Positions 11,908-26,900 of a stretch of DNA of 64,000 nt are shown one piece after another. Source of the DNA: Podocnemis expansa (taxonomy: Eukaryota; Chordata; Testudines; Podocnemididae); contig ML681998.1 in the NCBI GenBank assembly GCA_007922195.1, forward strand, positions 12,843,357 through 12,907,356, read 5' to 3'. The translations under genes and the position numbers were made by a program. Position 1 is the stretch's first letter. Each line of letters begins with the position of its first letter. Below the pieces are notes generated by a model. The model saw only the letters and a program-made list of their open reading frames with translations, made no database searches and was not told where the DNA came from.

Positions 11908-14900
11908 CTGTCAATCAAGTAAGTTCATTTTAGTATCATGTGAATTTATTTTTTTTCTATAAAATAAACACTTAGCATCCTGAGGCCAAATTCTGACACT
12001 AGCTAAGCATACAATGGGACTAACTTTAATTGGAGTTCATTGTGTGTGAAGTTGGAAAAGAATTTAGCCTATTGCCTTCTCCTGAAACCACTCTAACAGC
12101 CTAATATTATAAAGACATTTTATTACATCTATTGTTTTAAAGCAGATTTTTAGCATCATGGGTGCATTAGACTTTGAAGTGAGTGCTGGACAGTCCTTGC
12201 TTCTATAGCAGTTCCACTGGCTGGTTTCTGTATGCATGTAGAACTGCAGCATTATTCCTGTTCAGCTGCTCACCGGGCTCCTAATCCTGTAGTTCACATC
12301 TACTTCTTCGTACCCACAGACTGTTGAAGCTCTGTTTTCCCTTCTCATTGCCCACTCTTCCTGCTGCCATGAGAACTGAAGTGAGTAAACACACACATAC
12401 AATTTAAGAATGTGTGCAGTGGTTATGGTTGTTTTGCTATTGGTGTCAAAGCATTTGCTGAGAATCCTACTCCTTACCTGAAGGAGAAGCCAAAACCTAC
12501 AGCAACCCCCCTCTTCCTTCTGGTAAAAGCAACACTGCTACCCTCAGAACCAATTTTCCATCTACTAATGGATTGTTGCAGTGTCACAAGCTGTCACTCT
12601 AAGAGCTTTAACTACAGTAACTGTACAAGCCCTCCTCTCCCCCAAGTAATAAATAAAAAGACTGACCTATTAAATTACTTAATATGCAATTTTACAATCA
12701 TCTTCATGGGAAGCACCAAGGTTATAATGCAATAGCTTTGCTAGTTTAACAGTCAGTTATGGGCTTAACACCCCCAAGTCCTAGCAAATAAAAATTCAAA
12801 GCAAAGTATTGGGATCAGACCCTCCTATTGTGCTGGTTTTAGTGTCATAAGTTGGAAAAAAAGGAACATTTTGTACTGCACTACCTCTGCTAGTGCTGAT
12901 CATCAACCAGTGGAATCCATTCTGTGGGGGGTCTATGGTGATTGGGGAACGTGAAAGGGTGGGATCAGGGAAAGAGAGACAGCCACACTGCAGCACTGTT
13001 TCCTCACTCCTTCCTCTCCCCACCCCTCCCCAAAATCTGCAAGTAACACAACTGATGTAAAAGTCTGACTGGGACAGAGCATCTCACTTGCTCTTTTACC
13101 TCTACACCAACACCAGGGTGACAGGAGAGAGAGTCAGCAACCAGTGGGAGAGTCCAGTGCAAAAACAGCCTTTCCTGCATTCAGGCCAGATACTAAGTTG
13201 TGAAACAAGCCTTAGGTCTTGATCCAGAAATGCAACTGAACACATGCTTGACATTAGGGGTGCCCTTACATCCCATTACTTTAATGGGATTTAAGCATGT
13301 GCTGATGTAATGTCCTGAGTAGAACACTTTCCTGAACAAAGGTCTTAGTACACCATCACTAGGTTTTTGCAGGTATAGTGAAACCTGAGGTTTTTGCAGG
13401 CTGAGTTCTTTGCTGGTTCTGCAGAAGAAGAGACTCTGTCCTCCACAAAATCAGTCAGAAACAAATACGGAGCAGACTGATGTAGTATCAGCTCTCTTAC
13501 TTGGGAACAACCTTCAGTGGGGTTGATCTCTACTAGGGAATGAATCTTAAGCATATTGAAAGTATTCATTTAGTTTGGCTATCCTATTTAACTTGCACCT
13601 TCATCATAAATGAATCCATATGCCAGGGCTTGACAAAGCCCAGGTGCTAGGCTGCCATGGCACCTGGCGTTTGTAGAGCTGCTGGCGCCTGCCACAGTCC
13701 CCAGGGGATTCAGCAGCATTTTCACAGCTGAGGACTCTGAGCCTCTGCCAAAAGTCACAGCAGCAGTTTTTCAGTGGCAGAGGCATCACCAGCTAGGTGC
13801 TTTAGTCTGAAGCTGGGTGCCTACTTGAGTGGTAATTTTGTTAAGCCCTGTCACATGCAGAGTCCAGTTCTGTTGTCAGGAAACAGCATATGCAGATTAA
13901 TCTCTGTGGGGTTCTGTGGTGAAAGACTAGAATGGAGGAGCAGGGCAGAGAGCAAAAAGGATCATATCTCATAGATTGCTAGATGATAAGAAGAACATGC
14001 ATCAAATAAGTTACTGCTGCACTAGCATCCAGTAGTACTAATGAAGAGATCAGATGACTAGTATAAGTCAGGTATATCAAAGAGCAAGTGTAAACTTAAT
14101 ATTTAAACCATGACTGTGATACTTAGCCTGCTGTTTGGGTGTTCAAATACCACACTGATGAACCCAATAAAAATGTTTAGATAAAAACCTGAGAACTAAA
14201 AACAGCAGGGCAGATGCTCATTCACTTGCTTACCCATCCTTTAAATCTCTTTTTACACTAAGTACTTAGGAAGGATTAACGGTTTTACAAATCTATACCA
14301 CGTGAATATGAGCAATAAAAGAAAGATTACAGTGCTCAGCTTGTTTAAAGAGACATTATATTGGAATATTGTTATTCTGTTAAATAGAGATTTGATATTA
14401 CAGCATGACCATTATCATAACATCTGACATTTCACTTAACAGGCCAGGCATGTCTAATATTAATATTAAAGTTGGACATATGTTCTGGTTTTGTTTACAG
14501 ATGAAAGTAATCAAATACCTAGTATATTTATTCTGTCTATTCTGCTTGGTACATAACTGATTAAAGCTTACTTTTGAATCTCCTAATTTACTTTAATTAC
14601 AGATTAGCCTGAAGTGCTGAACATAATGCTGACAATTATATATTTTAATCAAATAAGAAACAGTTAATTGTGCCTTTCACTTGATTAGATTCTTTATTTT
14701 ATTTATTCAAAAATCTCAGGAAAATAATAATTTGTACTTTAAATAACAACCATTCTATCCTTTAATTCATGAAACTTTCTCTAGTTACCAAAGAATCATA
14801 TCAGAAAATTATCACTGCAGAATTCTTAAGGCAAAGTACTAAAAACAAAACAAGGGTCTCTTTCAAAGAGATGTTAATCCTTGGGATCAGAAAGAACACA

Positions 14901-17900
14901 AAGGATGTCTTAAAACGTAGTATAAGGAAGAGACTAATAAATCACCTTATTAATAATGTGTTATAAAATGATAGTGTTCTTTGCATGCTGCAATACACCG
15001 CCTGGTGGTCACAAAACAACCTGAACATCCGATTATTGTGATCAGTGTACTGCAACAGAACAAACTTTTGATCAAAACAGATTTTATCAAAATAAATGGA
15101 GTGCATTGTATTTAAACTGCCTATGTAAATCAGGAATAAAGCTCTTAATTGTAATTACAGTCCAAACTAGTGAGGCTTTCAGGCAAAATTTTAGAGAAAG
15201 AAAAGTCAAAATGGCCAAAGCATAAATGGACAAACTTCAAACTCACTTTGGGGGTGGGGGTAGCGAAGGGGACATAGCACAAAACAAAGGTTTTTGTGAA
15301 AGTGACTGGGCCATTGTTCCTCCCCATCCCCCAGTGGAAAGCTCTGCATTTAGTCAAGCTTCTGCATTTTAAAACAAAATGCTTTTAAACAAACTATTTG
15401 CGTCTAACTGAACAGTCTATATACATAGTATGAGCACAGTACTTCACAGTGGAGAAAAAAACTGACAAGTAATAGTCTATGTCACCCAGAGCTGGTAGCA
15501 AATATATGCAAGCAGTCACATTTTTACTTTATTCATGAATAAGACATACTGCAGTACAACACAGGAGACCAAATTCATTGCTAGTGAAAGTGACACATGA
15601 AGCAGCACTTGATTATGGCAGCAACCAATTTGGTCCTTTGTCCATTAAAATCTACATTTTTGATAAGCATATTATACTTCTACCCCATACTAATTTCAAG
15701 TCCACCTGAGGCATACCTGAAAAAGAGATAATCACATAATTTATCCCATTGGTAGTCATTGAAATATGATACACGGAAGTCACAGGCAGTACAACGAAGC
15801 TGATCACATGTTCTGTTCAAAGCAAAAGAGCCAAATATCAATGATGTATTACAAAGATACATTAAGGTTTCAAAATCAAGTACTCAAAAGTTACAAAGAG
15901 CCTGAACTAAGGTGGCTCTCATATATAGGCATGATGCATGCTTTAACTACATGATCACATGCCTTACTTTCCTCTGCCTCATCCAGTACACAAGCTGTAT
16001 GGTGGTCTGGGAACTAACTAGGTTGATGTAGTTTCTATGTCAGCTGTTGTCTGAACTCCAGCTTCAATCAGAGGGTAATGGTGGAAGATGTGAAATGAAT
16101 GAAGGGATGGTCTCCTGTCTAAGAAAGTCAAATGCTTCTTCCCTGAATTCTATCCCTTTCTCTGCCACAGAATTCTTGTGCTGTTGAATATATCCCTTAA
16201 ACCAAGATATTCACAAGTAGCTACAGTGCATTCCTCAATTTCTGGGTGCTGCACTCAGAGCGACAAGGAGAACAATGCTTTAAACATAAAAAGTGCTACA
16301 CGATGCTAATTGCTCTGAAGAATTAGACCCTAGCTGTGTCTAGTTGGGCACTTAATTATTTGATGCTCCTGATAATTTTAGTCAATCTCCGTCTGCCTCA
16401 GTTCCACCGTTGTAAAACTGAGAATAGTACAACCTGCCATCACAAGGGTGAGGTAAAGACTGATGTTTGTGAAGCACTCAGATACTATGGTGACAAGTGT
16501 CATAAAAAAACCACAAAGAGGATTAATAATTATGTATTCAGTGCAGATTTAGTAAATAAGTATGAAACCATACATTGAATGAGCATATAAAGAAATAAGT
16601 ACTTGACTTTACAACCCTGAAGTTGTCTTAACACAGTTTTTTGCATTAATTCCCTATGTCTTTAAAAAGCAAACCTGAACAAACACATGACATCATATGG
16701 TACCCGCTGACCTTCAGCACTGGAATTTTCAGACCCACAGCTCTCAATTGAGCTAACAGGATAACTAACTGATGCTAACTTCCAGTGTGGTAACCCTATT
16801 AGTCTGCTTCAGCAAAACAGAGAGTCCTGTGCAACTTATAAAGACTAACACATTTATTTACTACATGAACTTTTGTGGGAGAAATCCCATTTCGTCAGAC
16901 ACTTGAAAATGGAAAACTTACAATATGGGAGGGAAAAATAAATCCAGTGAAGTGTGAGTGACAGGTAAAGGCCAGACTATTTCAGCAAATCAAACAAGTT
17001 GATAAGATTCAAACTCTGTGGAACAGCACAGAAGAAGGCTGGATGCTTGAGAGAGAGATGTAAATCACCTTTTGTAATGAGAAAGCCAGCCCATATCTCT
17101 ATTGGAACCAAGTAAACGCTATTAAATTTGTGTATGGATTCTAATGTTTAGTTTTGCTTTGAAGTTTTGATTTAGAATTAATTTGTGAAACTATTGCAAC
17201 AAAGACGTCTTTCAGAGAGTGAGCAGGGAGACTGAAGTGTTTTATTGGTTTTTGAATGTTGCCATTTCTGATGTCAGATTTGTGTCCATTTATTCTTTTG
17301 CAAAGAGACTGTCCGGGTTGTCCAATGTATAAAATAGCATAAATTACATTGGTGGATGAGCAAGTGAATGAGCCCTCGATGGAGTAGCTGGTTTAATTAG
17401 GTCCTATGATGGTGTTATTTATGCAGATACGTGGGCAGAGCTGGCAATAGGGTTATGGCCAAGATGGTGTTTCTGAACTTTGTGACTTTGTACTCATCCA
17501 CAACTCAGTTTCAGATTTGGAGACGAATTATGGAGGCATTAGCGCTCAGAAAAATGGCTGTTTTTAACATCTGATAGAACAAGTTATTTAGGCTACTAGC
17601 CTGTAGATCTATATTAATGCAGCTAAAGTGCTGTAGACACACTGCATTAAAGGTCACACTGAAAAAAAGGCCAGGGTGGAAGACTGCTTCCCCTGAACTC
17701 TAAGGAACAATAGTCTACAATGCCTCTCTCTTTTTTTTTTTTTCCAGAAATAGCTAAAGCATTTTTCCTAAACTAATATAAATCAATCAATCAATCAAGA
17801 GAAATTGTGCAGAATAGTGGGAGTGGCTATGGGGCTTGTGAAACCACAACTACATTCCACTGGACAAAACTGCCTTTTGAAGGAAGGGAGGGGTGTGGTG

Positions 17901-20900
17901 GTCCCATATAAAACTGAAGCTAGTGGCTAGCAAAGTGACTTTAAAGGATAAAGGCTTGGTTTCCCACATAAAATCCCTGTGCAAATTCTTAGCACAGAAG
18001 TCAAGATTTGGCTCATAATTCTGGCTGAGAAGGTAATGACTTAGGAGAAAATTCCCTTTGAATTGAAATTGCTTGTGATTTGCTTGAAGTTGCTGGATTA
18101 TTTTATTGTTTTAAATGCTACCAGCCAGGGGCATCGCTGGCACCTGGCACATGTGCCTCAAGTCCCAGCGCCGGTGCCCTGAATGCCTAGGGCACTCCCT
18201 GCCTCTTCCGGCCTCATCCTGGCCAGATAGCCAGGGCTGGGCCCCTCTCCCGGGCTGGGCCACCTGCAGCAGTCACTGTCTCACCCGGCCCTGTCCCCAT
18301 CCAGGGACAGCAATGCTCCTGCTACCAGCAGAGGGAAAAGGTGGTTTTGCATGCTTTTTCTTTCTTTAAAATGTCTAAAGATGGCTTGAAACTTTGGTGG
18401 TTTTTTTTAAAAAATAAATTATAAATCCAAATCTGGCCTAGGCTGGAGAATTATGACTGGAGAACTAATGAAGTGGTGATATTGTAAGAGCCAACGGACA
18501 CCCTACTTCTACAAAAAGGCAATAGAACCTTTAGTGTCAATACTGAGCAGGTTAAGATCTCAAGAGGTCTCAAAAATACAGTCACATAAACCACATGCAA
18601 CTTAATTTATCAATCTCTTAAATTTACCCTTTCCTGAAGTTGTAACACAATCATCTTATCATGGATCAAGGTTGTAATAATGCAAGTAGAGCAGTATATT
18701 TCAACTTTCCTACCTGTGTGAAATATTTGTTCCAATACCACATGGTGCAGAGCTTCCACCAAGATACACTGGACAACAGCTATATTAATTTAACAGAGAA
18801 ATATTAAATTAGAGTTAGTAGTCATTTGGAAAAAGTAGCATCATAATAACCTAAGTTGATTTGACCTAGTCTGTCATGGTGCAGTTACCATGTTATCCTT
18901 TTCATTAGAAAGGTAAGGCACCGTATTTATAAGATAGCGTTACTTTATTGGACTTCTGCTGGTGAACCTCCAGAAGTTAAACATTTTTCAGTATGTACAT
19001 AAGCAAGAGACACACAAGCATCTTACTACGTGCAATGTATTTACTAAATAGTTATGGGATTAAAGTAAAAACAGAACATTCATTTTGCACTGATAATGCT
19101 TTTTCACGTGGCAGAACACTGTTTACAACTGCAGTAATCTTTAGGACCTTAATTTAGTGTTACAGACAACATGCCTCATACAGATGGACTCAAGGAGCTC
19201 AATCTGTTTATTTTAAGAAAGAGAAGGGTAAGGGGAGTCTGCAAGTACCTACTTGGGGAATAGATATTTGATAGAGCTTTTCAGTCTAGCAGACAAAAGC
19301 TATAGAAAGATCCAAGGCCTAGCAGGCAAAGCTGTACAAATTCAGAATGGAAATAAGGTGTAAGTTTTTAAAGATAATTAATTATTGGAAAAATTTACCA
19401 AGAGTTGTGGTAGTTTCTCCATCATAAGCAGTTTTTAATTTGAGTGGATTTAAAAAAAACCCAACCATATACTGTAATTCAAAAGGAATTTTTTGAGGGG
19501 GAGGTTCTATGGCAGGAGTCAGTAACCCCCAGCACCTGTGTCAAAAATGGCATGGGGGCCGAGCCTGAATGGCACATGGCACCTCTCAGCCACCCCCCCT
19601 GCTCACTGTGGCCCCAGCTGGCCATGCTTCCCTGCTGGGGAGCGTGGCCAGCAGGGACAAGGAAGCTGCACCGTGCAGCTCTTGGGCCCTGCTGGCCCCA
19701 CCCCCTGCTAGGCAGGGCTAGAGGGGAGCGGGGTGGGTCAGCCAGCCCAGAGCAGCCGCTGCTGGGACAGGTGCCAGCCCCAACCCTGACCCCCCTCCCC
19801 CAGTCCGCCTGCCGCTGCCATAGACAGGAGCCGACCCCCAGGAGCAGGTACTGGGCGGCTCAGACCCTGACCCCCAGAGGCCACTTGCCGCTGCTGGCTG
19901 GAGGTGGGGGGATTCCAGCTCTGTCCCCAAACTGGACACCTGGCCCCACCCCCTTTTGGCTGCACCCCCAGCACCCACTGAGGGTGCAGTGGGCAGGGCT
20001 GGCACAGGGGTTGGTAAAGATTGCTGACCTCTGTTCTATGGCCTATGTTATACAGGATGTCAGACCGGATGATCACCATGGTCTCTTCTGGACTTCTGAA
20101 ACTATTAAATAAATTAAAAACTTCTTTTGATCCATGGAGTCACAAAACTGACAAAATGCTGCACCTTTGTTCTTTTACTATGAAGGCTCCCATACATAAT
20201 TACCTTTGTAATTCAATGTCATTGTAGTTTACATAACAGTAGACATTACTCAACTAATTATAGAATGTTCACACTAGTGCATTCAATTCAGCATTCTTCA
20301 CGTACCTTTTACCATGGGCCTGAATTGAACCACTATTGCTTTCAGATGTGGGACTGGCAGATTTAGATGTCAGTTTCTATTGCAAAACAAAGAAAGAATC
20401 AAGTAGCATTACATCAATATAGACAGTCATTCTATTTTACTTAAAAGGCAAGAACCAGAAACCTCTCTGATGGAAGCTGGAACGAAGGCAGGAAAATTAC
20501 AAGTTCCCCATCACAGTGTTGTGGCTCTTCTCCAAAAGCATCACAGTTTCGGCAGATTACTGTATGGATGGATTGAGAACCAGTCTCCTAACATACCTAT
20601 ATCCACCCAACTCTTTTCAAAATGTTGATTTTTCCAGTCTCCAGAGGGCTCTGTGAGAACCTCAGAGCAATGGAGGCAGCAGATGCCTCCCCCTCCAAAT
20701 ATTTTATTGGAGTGGAGCAGGGAGAGAAGGGCAGAAGGGGAGATAATGATCTGGCCTCAGAACAGTAATCAAATAACTTGAACAGAAAATATACATCTTT
20801 CAAATCTATCCAACTGGAATTGTGGGTGCGCAGCATTTTTTTTTAAAGTACATCTTAGATGTCTTTAGTGTGGCACTGAAAATTAGTAGAGACACTTAAA

Positions 20901-23900
20901 AATTTAGGTCTAAGTGACTTACCCAAAGTCACACAGCAATGGAATAGCACAGCTCGGAATTTAACTCTGATTTCCAGTTCTGCACCCTAACCACTGGACA
21001 ATGCTTCCATGAAACAACATGCACTAGACTGAAACATCAGTAAATTAAATGGCAGAATAGGCAGTTTGAAGAAGAAAAAGCTTCTGTTTATACCAATATT
21101 TGGTAATGACAGAAAAAGAAGTACAAGACCATTTACGGGAATTTTTGAAGTTTTTCCCTAACAGAAGCTCATTTAGGGTTTATCTGCTGAACTATAGGAC
21201 ATTCTGTTGGAACTTGTGACCCAGAAACCTCGTGCCACCTGGTAGAGGGCATAGGGGATGCATTCAGTTTTACAGGGAATCCCCTGGATCAACTATATGC
21301 CTAATAGGATGGCATGTGAGATCACTACCAAGAGTCAGTTCCCCACTGGTCATTGTTATCGCTCCAAAATATACATGTGGATAATATTTAAGGAACTACA
21401 TATCTATACTAAAGCTTATGTTGTTAAAGTTCTGGAGTTAAAGAAAGCCACCAGGAGGTGACATACCTCAGATACTTTCCTTTCAGACAGGAGGCAGTAG
21501 ATCCCTATCACTTTTGGCTGGGTTGTTTGTGTACTACATGCCTCACAGCATAGACCCACTAACATATGGGGCCACAGGCAAAAGAAGAGAGTGAGAAATC
21601 TAAAAGAGAGGAAATTCACAGGGTGAAACTCAGAGCAGAAGGTGGCCTCTCTCTGAATAAAGAAAAAGGATAGGGCTGATGTATCTTGGGTGTCAAAGAA
21701 CACATGGAATCTTTCACATAGGAGCTAAGCTAACAGCATATATCTTCTGAAAAGAGGATCAGAGGCAAGCTGGTTAAAAGTGCTGCAAGGATTTTAGGTG
21801 AACCAAACTCTAAAAGACATGAGTATCTTGGAAATTAAATCTAGGGTCTAAAATGTGTTAAATTTTATTTTATATGTAAACTTTTGTTTTCAATACTACT
21901 TGTTATTACTTGAATTGCTGTGCTTTGTTAAATACATTTATGCTTGATTTCACTACAAACATATTTAAATGTTGTGTGCTGAGCAGAATGTGAACTGAGA
22001 TAGAACTGGTAAGCTGTTTTTGTGAAAGCAGCAAATTCTATGAATGCTGCAGATATATAATCAGGGGTTAAAGTAAGTCAGAACACGGTGGAACGCTGTT
22101 CTGGGGCCTACTACTTTTAGGGGCTCAGTGTTCTGGGGGCCCTAAAAATAGAAAATGGAGCCAGAGTGGTGTGTTCCAGGGCTACCATTTAAAAATAGTA
22201 GGCCTTGGAATGCAGCACTCTGGCTCCATTTTCTATTTTTAGGGGCCAGAACACTGAGCCCCTAAAAACAGCAAGCCCTGGAACAGCATTCTGCTGTGCT
22301 GGGCAGGGCAAGGAGTTCTAAAATCTCCACTCCCCCACCCCAGCCTCACTAAGCATGCACAGAAGCTCTGAGCATGCTCAGTGAGACCAGGCTCTAGGCC
22401 AAAGCGTCAGCCTGGGCCAGGGCCCCTCTCCATGGTGGCCAGGTAAGGGGTCGGTGTGGGGAGGCAGGCATTCTGGGATCTGGAGGGGGGCATACCAATT
22501 TAGGAGGGTTCCAGGGCCCTCCAAATTATACTTTAACCCCTGTATATAATGGGCCAGGAGCTGGGCACTCCAGGGAGACGCTTGAAGGACATGCAGGTTG
22601 GAGTGTGCCTACTGCTACAGTGATGCTGGTGAGGCCTAGAGGGGCGTGTTTGCATTGTATATGACTGGAGGGACTGGGAATTACCAGAGCAGAAATAGAC
22701 TAGGCTTTCTCATGTTGAAGGCATGTGATAACAAGGGGTCACACAGCCCTGGATATCATTGGTAAATGTGTCAGGGCTGCTTCAGTCTGTCCCAGGCTAC
22801 ATAGAGAGTGAGCAAATAGTCATATAGCCTGGTGGCCGGGATACTCACCTGGGTGGTAGGTAACCAAGGTTCAGTTCCCTTGTTCCAATGAACTCTTTCA
22901 TTATTTATCCACAATGGAAAAGCTTCAACAGAAAAGACTGGGGGACCCCCACATCAGAATATCCCACTGGTCAGTAGTTAAAGCATTCTTGTGGCAAGTT
23001 GGAAATGCCTATTCAAATCCTTTCTCCACTATGGCAAAGGTCAGAATTGAACCTGGCCCTCCCATATTCCAGGTAAGTGCTCCAACCTCTGTGCTAAAAA
23101 TTTAGGATGGGTACTACTTCACTTTCTCCTCTTCCTGTAATTTTGTGTGAAGCTCATGTCTGCCTGTAACTAGATAAGCATCTAACCTGGCTGACTAAAG
23201 GAGGTTGGTTCCTCATCTTAAATCAAATGTAGCGATAGGCCTGTCTCTGTCAGAAAAGTTCCAAAGGGGTAGCTGTGTTAAGTCTAGTTCAGCAAAACAA
23301 ACAAGGAGTCCTGTGGCACTTTTAAAGACTAACAAATTTATTTATCACATGAGCTTTTGTGGGAGAAAATCCCACTTCATCAGATGCTTTGAAGATGGAG
23401 AACTTACAGAATGGCAGGAAAACATGCTGGGAAGTGTAAGTCACAGGATCAGGTCTGACTGATTTGCTGTAACAGCCTAACCTGATCCTCTGACTTACAT
23501 TTCCCTCCTATTCTGTAAGTTCCCCATCTTCAAAGCATCTCATGAAGTGAGATTTTCTCCCACAACAGCTCATGCAATAAATAAATTTGTTAGTCTTTAA
23601 AAGTGCCACAGGACTCCCTGTTGTATTTCTATCAGAGTGGCAGCATTTGGAACATCACTCTCCTTAGGATCTCCCATGGTTCAGCACAGGCAGCTCCCCA
23701 ACTAGTGTGCTGGCTTTTGTGATTGCATTCTACGGCACTTATAATTCCATCATCACTGTATAGGGAGCCAAGATGCCTGATTCAGACTTTGTGGATGGCA
23801 GTGTTAATCCTATGGCCTTCTAGCTGTCTATGGGGAGATTGCTTGTGGTATATTGCAGAAGGGCCACAAAAGGGGGACACATCCATACTCTGTGAAGATC

Positions 23901-26900
23901 AAGGAATTGAGGCAGGTGTACCAGAAGGCAAGTGAGACATGCTGTTGCTCTGGTACTGTTCCGAAAACCTGGTACTTCTACAAGGATCTGGGGGGCATCC
24001 TCAGTGGCAACTCCCCCCCCACCCTCAAGAGCATGATGGATACTTGAGGCAGAGGGCTGGAGACAGTGGCGAGTGGAGTCTGAGGACAAGGATGGTGGAC
24101 AAGGCAGTGAAGTTGGACGATGATTTGGGACAGCTGATAGAGTTGTCCAGAACTGTGGTGAGTCCAGAGCTCTTCTCAACTCAGGAGGGTTCAAGCTACT
24201 CCCAGCACTCTGCCTCTGATTCATGTGATGCAGAGAAGGGAGCTCTGGTAAGTGCTCATTTTGCTGTGATATTTCAGTTACATGAGCTGGCCTTTGTTTT
24301 ATTACGTTAAACTGGTTATGGGATAGATATTTATAAGACTAGCACTGTTTGTGTCTGCTTCCCATTCCCCTATGCAGCTACATGGGAGTTCTGCAAAAAA
24401 GGTTGTTAATGCAAAATAAAATTTCATGGGAATCCTCCAGTGAGATCTCAAGGAAACTTCATTGGAGATATTCAATAATCATCTTCCAAAGGTTCCTTGG
24501 CAGAGCTGCTTTGTTACTTCCCTTGCTGTAGAAAACTTCTTTAATTCTTTGTGTTGATATCAGTGAAACAACCAGGATGATATACCAGTACCTGCAATAC
24601 CACAGAGAAGTAGCCCTTTCTACTGATCTATTCCATTGCAAGATGGTCAGGGGCCAAAACTGGGATATGTATGCCATCTATCATACCACTGAGGTTTGGG
24701 AATCCCACTGGCACAAAGGCATCCACTGCTTCCCACATACTGCCCAGAGTCACAGACCTTCAAAGCAGGATATGATTACTGGCCCTCCACACTTGTGTGA
24801 TGGCAGCCCCAAGGTGTACTTCCCAACCCCAAAGTGATTCATGACTGAGCAGTAGCAGTCTGGAGTTGCCAGCTTCCACACAGTGATCACCACACACTTC
24901 TCCACTGAGAGATCAGTTCTCATTTTTGTGTCCTTGAGCCTTAGGGCAAGAGTGAGCTCTGCACAGTTCCATGAAGGCTTTGTGCATTCAAAACTTCTGC
25001 AGCCACTGCCTGTCATCCCATACCTACATAATGATGCCAAGCTCAAAAGGGGCAGCCGTGTTAGTCTCCTTGCTTCTTCAGCATAATGATGCAATTGCTT
25101 CACTCAGTGCTTGTTTCCCTGAACTTGATAGTGACAGTTCCCTGTGTGTGGATGCTCCATGAATGCCAAAAGCACACAGGAGGGCAGGCACCATGGCGTC
25201 ATATTCTAATTCGCAACACAAGAAATATTGCTTGCTCAGACTGGTGTGTTCATAATGATTTTCATAAGACTGGAGAACAATGCAGGATTCACACTTTCAG
25301 ACAGAGATGGTGGGCATATAATTAACAGGGGCAGCTGAAAAATGGCATGAAATGTAGCTGGCAGCCCTTTGAATGATGGGATGGAGAACAATGTATCATG
25401 GGACAGTATGTCTGCATCTACAACACACAGTGATCCATTCCCAGAACTCCTAATGGCTGAAAGTGGTGAGCTGCACATTGGTATAGCTGCCCTGGTGCAC
25501 TAATCTCTCTGTTGGTGTTACAGCACCAACTGTGGTGGTACTCTGCTGACACAAGGAGGATTATGTGAATATGCACAAGCAACGTAATTATAGCAGTTTA
25601 TGACTGTTGGTGTAACTTGAGTCAGCTTAACACTGTAGTGTAGACATGCCCTAAGTCTCTTTGTGGAGCCTTGCCCCTGCTTCCGTAATTTCTTGTCCTT
25701 ACTGCACCACCTACTGAGGAAGAGAGTCTGGTTCTCAGAGCCTCTGAGCCTGCATATTGATCATGTATCTTGACTCCCAAATTCACCAAACCCGCCTTCT
25801 ATCTTGCAATTAAAGAACAAACAAACAAAACCCCTCCTAAAACTCCATTTTCTGAAGACTTTCTGACTGAAACCCATCCTCCAGCATTTTTTTTCAGAAT
25901 TCTACTTACCACAGCTGTTTTGGGAAAGCTGCTATCATCAATGATATCATTAATTATATCATCTATGTCCTCTTCATCAACAGTTTTTGTCAGTATTTTA
26001 GCTGACCTGAAAAAAATAGAGAAAAAAGCCTTCATTGTGTAAAATGAGCAATTACATTAGTTTCAAGAGTTTCAACCATAACTACCTAGTTTCAAGAAAC
26101 ATTTTAAAAACATACAGCTATTTTTCCATTAACATAGCTTTCGTATCTAAGGCATGCAATGTTAGCAGCAGAAGAGCACAGAAAAATTAGAGATCAGCCT
26201 GAGCATTTGCACACACTACTACTAAATTGTCAATGTAATTTAGAGTACATAAGTCTGTGTGCTAATGTTTCCAGACTCTTTTCAGACAGATCAACATACG
26301 CTAATTTCTGAAGCACAATTTTAATTTGTTTCAAAATTTTGATACACAACACTGCATGATTTTGCAGACTGTCTGTAGTATAAAACATAGATACATATGG
26401 GACCATTAATGACAGTTTTGGTGTTCATTGAATGTCCTTCCTTATATATATTTGAGACAGACCTTTAACATTCAATGGTAAATTCATATCTGATGTAAAT
26501 CAGCACAACTTGCTGTTGAAGGTATGGATCTGTGACTGCTTAAATTAAGTCTGGATTTGGCTCAAAGTTAACACAAATTAAAAAACACAACTAGAAAACT
26601 TTGATCATGTACAAGTGTTCATTAATGGCTTCAAAAACTTAATTATTGTAATGGCTTGACAAAACCTACAATTTCAAAGTCCATTAAGAATATAAGACTA
26701 CGCTAGACTACCCATGAATCACCAGGACAAAAAAGGTCTTAGCGTCTATGGCGCCCCCTGCAGTGCAGCAGATGCTGGCACAGACAAGTGATGTCACAGG
26801 GGAGCGCAATGGCACGGTCCCTATTTTGGCACCCCTCAAATGTTGGCGCCCCCCTGCAACGCTTACCTGGCTTACCGGGTTGCGCCGTCTCTGCATTAGG

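Noticed and set aside
18120..18325. Possible hAT-type element starting CAGGGGCATCGCTGGC
   Set aside because: No convincing matching right end or 8-bp duplication could be placed.
19444..20112. A 222-codon plus-strand open frame
   Set aside because: It runs through a hAT-type element inserted in a CR1 3' end, so it is a by-product of GC-rich repeat sequence.
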